A stretch of DNA of 5,696 bases, from contig JAHEZC010000210.1 of NCBI GenBank assembly GCA_023251275.1, positions 1-5,696 on the forward strand. Direction: 5' to 3'. Both the position numbers and the translations under genes were made by a program. Positions 1 to 5,427 of the stretch are shown piece after piece. The notes beneath the pieces are model-generated. The model ran no database searches and was not told the origin of the DNA. It was given only the letters and a program-made list of their open reading frames with translations. This DNA comes from Parafilimonas sp. Lineage in GTDB: Bacteria > Bacteroidota > Bacteroidia > Chitinophagales > Chitinophagaceae. Positions within the stretch are counted from its first letter, which is position 1; each line of letters starts with the position of its first letter.

Positions 1-1329
1 ATAGCAGACCTGCTTGATGCAAATAAAATCGAATATGGCAACACAACGAAACTTTTCAAAGGCTATAATTATTTTACCGGCAAAGAAGAAAATGCTTCAG
101 ATGATACTTATCAACTGGCGGTCTCTGCTTATCAGCCCAAAGGAAAATTGGTGAAAGTTTTATTTGAACCAAAAAGTTCTCTCAGTGACTCTGCAACCTA
201 CGATATTACCGCCTGGTCAGTTCCTTATGCTTATGGCGTTAAAGCTTATGGCGTTAAAGAAAAACTGGAAATATCTCCTTATACTTTGAAACCGCCGCCG
301 GCAAATGTGCAATCCGGCTATGGTTTGCTCATTCCTTATACTTCGTTAAATGCAGCAAAGGTCTTATGCTGCCTGTTGCAACAAAATGTAAAACTGCGTT
401 TTTCGCAAAGCCCTTTTATTTACAATCATAAGAATTATGAAAGAGGAACATTAATAGTTCTCAAAGGAAATAATGTTGCCAACTGGAACGAGATCACCAA
501 CAAAGTATGTGCAATGTTTAATGTGCAGGCTGATGGAGTAGAAAGCGGATTCATGGAGAAAGGACCGGATTTCGGCTCAGATGCAATGAAGTTTATACAT
601 TCCCCCAAAGTCGCTTTGCTTACAGGGAGAGAGGTTTCATCAGAGGCGGCAGGAGAGGTGTGGAATTTCTTTGACCAGTCTCTGAACTATCCAATCACCC
701 AGTTAAATGCAAATGACCTTGAATACCTGAAACTTGATAATTACAATGTGCTCATAATGCCTGATGGCTATTATTCCAGTATAAGTAACAAAGCCGTGTC
801 TGATAAATTGGAGAGTTATGTAAAAAACGGAGGAAAGATTATTGCTATGGAAAATGGCGCGGCATCACTTTCTGTTTTGGGGTGGAGCGGATTAAAACTG
901 AAAGCAGATAAGGACGACGATGATACAACTAAATCTGAACCAGATTATTCACTGCTGAAAAAATATGGTGAAAGCACTAGAAATTATCTTACCACCTTTA
1001 TCCCGGGGGCAATTTATAAAACTGAACTGGATAATACATACCCGCTGGCTTATGGTTACCCGGATTTTTATTATACTTTGAGGCAGGACAAAAGATTATA
1101 TGAATTTCTGAAATCAGGATGGAATGTAGGTATAATTAAAAATACGAATTACATCAGCGGATTTGTAGGAAGCAAGCTGAAGCCTGCTTTGAAAGATGGA
1201 TTGCTGATTGGTGAAAAAGATTACGGAAGAGGAAATATTGTAATTTTCGCAGACAACCCTTTATTCCGTTTGTTCTGGCAAAATGGAAAGCTGATGTTTG
1301 CCAACGCAGTATTTCTTGTAGGGCAGTAA
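1..1329 (+). CDS. M14-family zinc carboxypeptidase, C-terminal part (5' end outside window)
   Basis: The frame is open from base 1 to the TAA at 1327-1329, giving 442 residues with no start in the window; the TTG at 148 is internal. I recognise the C-terminal half of the long (about 800-residue) Bacteroidota M14 metallocarboxypeptidases, exported enzymes that trim peptides. The family-typical stretch DITAWSVPYAYGVKAYG is near residues 67-83. From about residue 203 (KVALLTGRE) to 290 (KIIAMENGAAS) runs a class-I glutamine-amidotransferase-like Rossmann domain. The usual nucleophile elbow there reads AMENG, with no Cys, so it is probably a non-catalytic accessory domain. The protein ends PLFRLFWQNGKLMFANAVFLVGQ-like, as expected for family members. 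The zinc ligands and catalytic Glu would lie in the missing N-terminal half, so activity cannot be judged. The gene converges on the minus-strand fusion gene. Family call is from recalled sequence patterns, not a search. Confidence 0.82.
   Translation: MADLLDANKIEYGNTTKLFKGYNYFTGKEENASDDTYQLAVSAYQPKGKLVKVLFEPKSSLSDSATYDITAWSVPYAYGVKAYGVKEKLEISPYTLKPPPANVQSGYGLLIPYTSLNAAKVLCCLLQQNVKLRFSQSPFIYNHKNYERGTLIVLKGNNVANWNEITNKVCAMFNVQADGVESGFMEKGPDFGSDAMKFIHSPKVALLTGREVSSEAAGEVWNFFDQSLNYPITQLNANDLEYLKLDNYNVLIMPDGYYSSISNKAVSDKLESYVKNGGKIIAMENGAASLSVLGWSGLKLKADKDDDDTTKSEPDYSLLKKYGESTRNYLTTFIPGAIYKTELDNTYPLAYGYPDFYYTLRQDKRLYEFLKSGWNVGIIKNTNYISGFVGSKLKPALKDGLLIGEKDYGRGNIVIFADNPLFRLFWQNGKLMFANAVFLVGQ
229..258 (+). 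repeat. Perfect 15-bp in-frame tandem duplication
   Basis: Positions 229-243 and 244-258 are identical (GCTTATGGCGTTAAA twice), encoding AYGVK-AYGVK inside the carboxypeptidase. The family often has a similar AYG-x-KAY pattern here, so part of the similarity may be ancestral. The identity at every third base nevertheless suggests a recent duplication or gene-conversion-like event. Confidence 0.8.
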
Positions 1330-1332
1330 AAT

Positions 1333-1388
1333 GAAGTACGAAGCGGGAAGCAGGAGGTACGAAGTACGGTTTATGATTTGCGATTTGA
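1333..1388 (+). repeat. Degenerate heptamer array, GAAGTAC then GATTTGC units
   Basis: Starting 3 bp after the carboxypeptidase stop, five consecutive 7-bp units can be read at 1333, 1340, 1347, 1354 and 1361. All begin GA(A/G)G; the first and last are exact GAAGTAC, and the middle ones are GAAGCGG, GAAGCAG and GAGGTAC. In the same 7-bp phase, after one non-matching unit at 1368, come GATTTGC (1375) and GATTTGA (1382). The plus strand, which is the sense strand of the preceding gene, is strongly purine-rich over the first five units. I see no rho-independent terminator in this spacer, so the array occupies the place where one would be expected. Function unknown. Confidence 0.75.
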
Positions 1389-1433
1389 TTGCAGATTCTG
1401 GTGCGAGACGTAGGATTTTTTCAAAATGCAACC

Positions 1434-1503
1434 ATTTAACTTTTCACCATTGACTATTCACCATTAACCTTTTTCCTTTCACGTTTGACGTTTCTCCATT
1501 CAC
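1434..1503 (-). repeat. Ten-unit degenerate heptamer array (GTGAAWN on the minus strand) overlapping a stop codon
   Basis: Ten contiguous 7-bp units fit without any gap, beginning at 1434, 1441, 1448, 1455, 1462, 1469, 1476, 1483, 1490 and 1497. On the plus strand most follow NWTTNAC, for example TTTTCAC, CATTGAC, TATTCAC and CATTCAC. On the minus strand, which is sense for the fusion gene, this reads roughly GTGAAWN. The last unit contains the TGA stop of the fusion gene (1500-1502), so the gene ends inside the array. Units diverge by 1-3 bases, so this is an old or rapidly mutating array rather than a fresh expansion. It is unlike the GAAG array just to its left and is not in phase with it. 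Confidence 0.8.
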
Positions 1504-3803
1504 TGCAATTCACACAGCGCTTCATCAAGATTTTTTACAAGCTCTTCAGCATTTTCCAAAGAAAAAACAAGCGGTGGTTTAATTTTCAAAACATTGTGCA
1601 GGGGGCCATCGGTACTTAGCAGGAAACCCCTGTCTTTCATTCGCTCAATAACAATATCTATTTCATGCACTGCAGGCTCCAGTGTATTCCTGTCTCTTAC
1701 CATCTCTGCACCAATGAATAAACCATGACCACGCACATCACCGATGATGGGATGCTTATGCATTAATTGTTTTAATCCATCTAATAATTGATTACCAACT
1801 TTCAGGGCATGCTGTTGTAATTCTTCTTCTTTAATTACATCCAACACTGCCAGGCCTGTTGCCATTGAAACGGGATTGCCGCCATAAGTGTTGAAATATT
1901 CCATGCCATTATTGAATGCATCAGCGATTTCATTCGTAGCCACAACTGCTGCCAATGGATGACCATTACCAATTGGCTTACCCAATACAACAATATCGGG
2001 CTCCGCTTCCTGCAATTCAAAACCCCAGAATGTATCGCCCAACCGGCCAAAGCCCACCTGCACTTCATCAGCAATGCAAATGCCACCCGCTGCCCTTATA
2101 TGTTTATACACTTCCTGTAAGTAATGAGGCGGCAAAGGAATTTGTCCACCCACACCCAATAAAGTTTCGCAAATAAACGCCGCCGGAGTTTTTCCTTCTT
2201 TCTTCAACTCTGTAATAATACGTTCAACATCGGCTGCATATTTTCTACCGGCATTTGCATCTCCATATTTATAAACGCCACGATACAAATCAGGGTTGAT
2301 GGCTTTGTGTATATACGGCTTCTTACCAAACCCACCTTTGCCATCAAATTTATACGGGCTCATTTCAATGGCAGCAGTTGATGTACCATGATAAGCGTGA
2401 TCCAGCACAATTACATCTTGTTGTTTCGTAAAATGACGGCTTATTCTTATCGCCAGATCATTTGCCTCGCTGCCGCTGTTGGTGAAATAACAAACCTGCA
2501 GTTTTGCCGGAAGCCTTGCTGTAAGAGCTTTTGCATACGTTACAATATTATCGTTCAGGTATCTTGTGTTGGTGTTGAGCGTTGCAATTTGTTTTTGCAT
2601 TGCTTTTACAACGGTTGAATGACAATGCCCTACATGACTTACATTGTTTACGCAATCAATGTAAGTGTTGCCTTTGTCGTCGTATAAATATTGCAACGCA
2701 CCTCTTACAATCTTCAAATGTTTTTTATAACTAACGCTCAGGTTGCGGCCAATATATTTTTTTCTTTGCTGAAGAATATCATTATAATCATCATTAATCA
2801 AGCCTTCAAAACCACAGGCTTTCCTGAAATTATTCTGCGCCTTAATGGGATTGATGCGGATAAGCTTATACAATAATTCCCATGCGGGTTTTTCAGAAAT
2901 AAAATGATGTTCGTTACCGGTCGCGATAAAAGCATTATAAGCAGATTGTGTTACACTGATGCAAAGCCTCGCAGCAATAAGATAATACAACAGATCAAAC
3001 TCCTGTTCTTTTAGCGGGTATGTTTCGTGGTAACCTTTCACAACAAGCGATGCAGCATGCAAAGGATTATTGTGGTTGAGCATGGCATAAGTACACGCAA
3101 CTGCAAGGTTATTAATGAGTGCAGTATAAACCATATCGCCAAAATCAATCAGACCCGAAACCTTATCGCCCTGAACCAGTACATTGTAATCATTCGCATC
3201 GTTGTGTGTATATGCATGACGAAGGGAAGAAAGAACAGGCAGCGCTTCAGTTTCAAACTGCAACAAAAAGTAGGCGGCGATTCTTCTGCGCTCATGATTT
3301 TTTATGTATTGAACTTTTGCATTGGCATCCGTTGCAGTACTGATATCCCAAACATAGCGGCGGTGCATGGCAGGATGTTTAAAATCTTTGAGGGCATTAT
3401 CCATTTCGCCCAAAAAATTTCCAAGATTTAATAATAATTCATCAGGATGTTCCTTTACATCCACCCAAAAATCTCCTTCGAGGAAACTAAGCAGGCGGAG
3501 ATAATAATTTTTGCCCTCCGCCTTTATCGGAGTCAATTCTTTTCCTTCGATATTCAGTACATATTTATTGAACTTATCTGCAACGGCACTTGCAGAAAGA
3601 TGATTTACAATTTTAACCTGGGCATCAAAAAAATCATACCCATCTTTATCAGCGGCGATTTTGAAAATATATTTCTTTCCATCATTGGCAGTGAGCAGAT
3701 AATTTAATTCATATTCCCCGGTTAATGATTTTACCTGTACATCAAGCTGGTAATATTCTTTTACTGCTTCCCGGATATATTCTTCTGAAAAATGCATAGT
3801 CAT
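1500..3803 (-). CDS. Bifunctional hydroxylysine-kinase-like / class-III PLP phospho-lyase fusion
   Basis: The 767-residue product joins two enzymes. Residues about 5-325 form an aminoglycoside-phosphotransferase-fold kinase closest to HYKK (GTP:5-hydroxylysine kinase): Lys48 in YIFKIA, catalytic loop HNDANDYN with Asp202 and Asn207, metal-binding DFGD from Asp220, and family-like LRLLSFLEG and FKHP stretches. Residues about 345-767 form a class-III aminotransferase-fold domain of the ETNPPL/PHYKPL phospho-lyase type: NNVSHVGHCH, LNTNTRYLNDNIV, FTNSGSEAND (443-449), DHAYHG, ADEVQVGFGR with Asp579, PLP-lysine Lys609 in LGKPIGNGHP, and NVLKIKPP near the end. All catalytic residues I can check are present. 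Expected chemistry is phosphorylation of a hydroxy-amine, then beta-elimination of phosphate and ammonia to an aldehyde, in the cytoplasm. The substrate may be 5-hydroxylysine, ethanolamine or a relative; sequence does not decide. Some bacterial homologues carry a peptidase domain between the two parts; here the linker is only about 20 residues. A TTG at 3809 is possible; ATG 3803 is preferred, with ATG 3797 as alternative. Upstream is an A/T-rich leader without clear Shine-Dalgarno. Probably co-transcribed with the GNAT gene 48 bp upstream. Confidence 0.9.
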   Translation of the reverse strand: MTMHFSEEYIREAVKEYYQLDVQVKSLTGEYELNYLLTANDGKKYIFKIAADKDGYDFFDAQVKIVNHLSASAVADKFNKYVLNIEGKELTPIKAEGKNYYLRLLSFLEGDFWVDVKEHPDELLLNLGNFLGEMDNALKDFKHPAMHRRYVWDISTATDANAKVQYIKNHERRRIAAYFLLQFETEALPVLSSLRHAYTHNDANDYNVLVQGDKVSGLIDFGDMVYTALINNLAVACTYAMLNHNNPLHAASLVVKGYHETYPLKEQEFDLLYYLIAARLCISVTQSAYNAFIATGNEHHFISEKPAWELLYKLIRINPIKAQNNFRKACGFEGLINDDYNDILQQRKKYIGRNLSVSYKKHLKIVRGALQYLYDDKGNTYIDCVNNVSHVGHCHSTVVKAMQKQIATLNTNTRYLNDNIVTYAKALTARLPAKLQVCYFTNSGSEANDLAIRISRHFTKQQDVIVLDHAYHGTSTAAIEMSPYKFDGKGGFGKKPYIHKAINPDLYRGVYKYGDANAGRKYAADVERIITELKKEGKTPAAFICETLLGVGGQIPLPPHYLQEVYKHIRAAGGICIADEVQVGFGRLGDTFWGFELQEAEPDIVVLGKPIGNGHPLAAVVATNEIADAFNNGMEYFNTYGGNPVSMATGLAVLDVIKEEELQQHALKVGNQLLDGLKQLMHKHPIIGDVRGHGLFIGAEMVRDRNTLEPAVHEIDIVIERMKDRGFLLSTDGPLHNVLKIKPPLVFSLENAEELVKNLDEALCELQ

Positions 3804-3827
3804 TTTCAAGTAAAATTCAATTTATGC

Positions 3828-3862
3828 CATTCATGTTTCACGTTTGCCCTTTCACCTTTCAC
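3828..3862 (-). repeat. Five-unit heptamer array (GTGAAAG on the minus strand) at the GNAT stop codon
   Basis: Five gapless 7-bp units start at 3828, 3835, 3842, 3849 and 3856. Plus-strand units are CATTCAT, GTTTCAC, GTTTGCC and two exact CTTTCAC copies; on the gene strand this is GTGAAAG twice, then GGCAAAC, GTGAAAC and ATGAATG. The array encodes the last Glu-Arg of the GNAT protein and its TGA stop (3852-3854), then fills the intercistronic gap toward the fusion gene. The 11-mer TTTCACGTTTG (3836-3846) recurs exactly at 1477-1487 in the downstream array, so the two arrays belong to one family. Confidence 0.8.
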
Positions 3863-4397
3863 GATTAATTTTAATCAGCACCCGGTTGCCGTGGGTTTTC
3901 ATGAATGTCAATCCTGCATCATCACCCTGACCGATGTCCTGAAATCCTTCCTGCTCATATTTCACCACGAGGTGATCGTGGGTAATTACAAGAAACAGCG
4001 GAAATTGGTGCTGCATTGCAAACTCTTCCCTTGCATTAATAACCGAACCCGCCACATGCTCGTTGCGGTGTGAGCGTGCAGCCATATTGCGTGAAAAAAC
4101 AGCGATGGGTGCATATTCTGTAGGGATGGCTACGAGGTCAAATGATTGTGCGCCTATGTATTCCTCAAGGGCATTGATTACTGCAATCCTCGCAGCGCCG
4201 ACAATAGCGCCATTATCTTTTACTATAAAATGAAACGCATCCGGGTCATGCTTGTCATGCACGCCATCGGGAAATTCTTCTGGTGTTATCCATCCCTCTT
4301 CAAGGCATACTTCTTTTCTGAAAAAATAAATATCCTGCAGTGCTTGTGTATCGCTGTTATCCACTAATTCTACCGGCCAGTGTTTTATCTCGTCCAT
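3852..4397 (-). CDS. GNAT-family N-acetyltransferase
   Basis: The 181-residue protein has the layout of a single GNAT domain, which transfers an acyl group from acyl-CoA to an amine. An N-terminal segment with FRKEVCLEEG (25-35) and a D-rich HDKHDPDAFHFIV (48-59) resembles the ElaA-like pattern of an R-x-x-V-F-x-x-E helix followed by D..D..A.H. Next come VGAARI (66-71, beta strand), the probable beta-4/acetyl-CoA-loop segment APIAVFSRNMAARS and RNEHVAGSVI (96-120), and the characteristic late segment VVKYEQEGF (144-152, the 'Y-x-x-x-GF' of GNATs). The pyrophosphate-binding loop is a weak match to R/Q-x-x-G-x-G/A. ATG 4397 gives a normal length and follows an A/T-rich leader. The gene leads a probable two-gene transcript with the kinase/phospho-lyase fusion. 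Its C-terminal residues and stop are formed by a heptamer array. The substrate is unknown; a link to the amine pathway next door is inference from adjacency. Confidence 0.75.
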   Translation of the reverse strand: MDEIKHWPVELVDNSDTQALQDIYFFRKEVCLEEGWITPEEFPDGVHDKHDPDAFHFIVKDNGAIVGAARIAVINALEEYIGAQSFDLVAIPTEYAPIAVFSRNMAARSHRNEHVAGSVINAREEFAMQHQFPLFLVITHDHLVVKYEQEGFQDIGQGDDAGLTFMKTHGNRVLIKINRER

Positions 4398-4685
4398 TTT
4401 TTATTATTATTGATATTCAATGAAAAATGATGGGTTGAAGATAAATAGAAATGGGCAGAAAGAAAGAATGCAGTCCTGCATCGGAATATTCTCACCTGCT
4501 GGTTCCCGCTTTCGTGAGAAGATGGGCTACGGGTTTTTGATCGTATGCGCTGCCTGCAATGCTATGCTTGAAATCAATGTCTATTTTTTCTTAAATTGCG
4601 TCGCAGAATATACTCGCTGGATTGGCAGTAATTTTTTTGGTCATCGTATGCAATGACACTTGACATTGCATCTTACCATGAAACA
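4398..4685. other. Divergent spacer without a convincing gene
   Basis: This 288-bp gap separates the leftward GNAT gene from the rightward secreted-protein gene, so it should hold both promoters. I found no good match to the Bacteroidota TTTG / TAnnTTTG promoter pair with correct spacing on either strand. Visible small structures are a 6-bp inverted repeat ATGCAG-TC-CTGCAT at 4468-4481 and the 8-mer TCGTATGC at 4541-4548 and 4644-4651. A 78-codon open frame (4420-4656, +) crosses the gap, but its product shows no recognisable family features. The 20 bp before the GNAT start are nearly all A/T, typical of initiation regions in this phylum. Confidence 0.5.
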
Positions 4686-5306
4686 ATGACAAGACATTTG
4701 ACCTTTTTTCTTTTCACACTTTTATTTTGGACATTTTCACAAGGACAAAAAATTGGTGAATACTATATTAGTATTCCAAGTGACACTTTGCAGAATTGCA
4801 GATTAAGATTTTTAAGCGACACTACAGTTGAATTAAGCACTGTACCCAGACACATGAGCCGACAATTATCAATTATTTTTAAGTATTCAATGTATGACAC
4901 AACAATTAATATTTTGACAAAGGATATAAATAGTAATGACCGTTTTAGTTTAACAAGTTATGGCTACGTATATTTTATCAAATCAAATATTATGCTGATA
5001 AAAATTGACAATGGCTTCATAGATATCAAAAACTCTCTTATATATTTTCAGCAAAGCAATTCAAATGGTAGCTGCAAACTGTATTACATTATTGACCGAA
5101 AAACTTATGTACAAGATATGGGAGTAACTGATGGTTATGGGCTAATCAAAAAGGAACCGAAAAAAAATAAAAAGCTTGAAAACAAATTAAATAAGATTAA
5201 AGTTGACATAGACAAATATCATTTGGAATTTTTAAAAGGACTTGAAGCATATCAAAAAAATGGTGCAAAGTATGTTGGTGGAGTTATCATTATAACAAAA
5301 AAATAA
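4686..5306 (+). CDS. Secreted protein of unknown function with TonB-plug-like C-terminal tail
   Basis: The 206-residue product is not a family I can name. ATG 4686 is preferred over in-frame ATG 4653 because it places a classic signal peptide at the very N-terminus: MTRH, a hydrophobic core of about 13 residues rich in F and L, and a likely cut after SQG at residue 20. Residues 21-150 look beta-rich with many aromatic, Asp and Thr residues (GEYYISIPSD, SDTTVELSTV). Residues about 157-178 are Lys-rich and probably helical or disordered. The last 27 residues, from LEFLKG (180) to GGVIIITKK (end), resemble the end of SusC/TonB-dependent-receptor plug domains (E-V-L-K-G ... Y-G ... N-G-V-I-L-I-T-T-K). 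Composition is unlike the neighbours: I count 12 G+C in 60 at 4861-4920 and 11 in 60 at 5161-5220, against 28 in 60 at 1921-1980 in the fusion gene. This suggests an acquired or accessory gene. It stands alone, with a hairpin-bearing spacer after it. Confidence 0.7.
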   Translation: MTRHLTFFLFTLLFWTFSQGQKIGEYYISIPSDTLQNCRLRFLSDTTVELSTVPRHMSRQLSIIFKYSMYDTTINILTKDINSNDRFSLTSYGYVYFIKSNIMLIKIDNGFIDIKNSLIYFQQSNSNGSCKLYYIIDRKTYVQDMGVTDGYGLIKKEPKKNKKLENKLNKIKVDIDKYHLEFLKGLEAYQKNGAKYVGGVIIITKK

Positions 5307-5324
5307 AACTAACGCCAATAAAAG

Positions 5325-5367
5325 GCTTGATACAAGCGGACTGAGAGGTTATAAACCCAACCGTCTC
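5325..5367 (+). other. Two small inverted repeats, possible weak terminator
   Basis: Downstream of the secreted-protein gene there is a perfect 5-bp stem, GCTTG-ATA-CAAGC (5325-5337). Six bases after it comes a second stem: GAGAGGTT (5343-5350) pairs with AACCGTCTC (5359-5367) across an 8-nt loop with one bulged G at 5363. Only three T follow, then AAGGGG, so it is a poor rho-independent terminator by the usual rule. It could be a terminator, a mobile or repetitive 3' element attached to the low-GC gene, or chance. The rest of 5307-5427 is A-rich with no gene. Confidence 0.4.
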
Positions 5368-5427
5368 TTTAAGGGGCAAAAAGAAAAAGAATAACAGGCT
5401 TTAAAATAATTTGCAAATAATAATCGT

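Noticed and set aside
148..150. TTG at 148 as the start of the carboxypeptidase
   Set aside because: The frame is open and family-like from base 1; the peptidase domain must lie upstream of the window.
1333..1503. CRISPR array
   Set aside because: The units are 7 bp, contiguous and degenerate, with no spacers and no cas genes.
3027..3431. 134-codon plus-strand open frame opposite the kinase domain
   Set aside because: It lies wholly antisense to a well-supported catalytic domain containing HNDANDYN and DFGD, and its translation resembles no protein family. The other antisense frames across 1835-3707 are rejected for the same reason.
3804..3809. TTG start two codons upstream for the fusion gene
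   Set aside because: ATG codons at 3803 and 3797 are immediately available, and the kinase homology begins only after them.
4420..4656. 78-codon open frame in the divergent spacer, overlapping ATG 4653 by ATGA
   Set aside because: The predicted peptide has no recognisable motif, an odd mix of Cys, Arg and aromatic residues, and no homology I recall. The downstream gene's better start is 4686, so the apparent coupling probably has no meaning.
5307..5370. Integron attC site after the low-GC gene
   Set aside because: CTAACGCC and paired stems looked suggestive, but no GTTRRRY core or matching RYYYAAC partner is present, and there is no integrase in the window.
5401..5427. Bacteroidota -7 promoter element (ATAATTTG at 5406-5413) before the oxidoreductase
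   Set aside because: It does not match TAnnTTTG properly and has no TTG element at the expected distance upstream.
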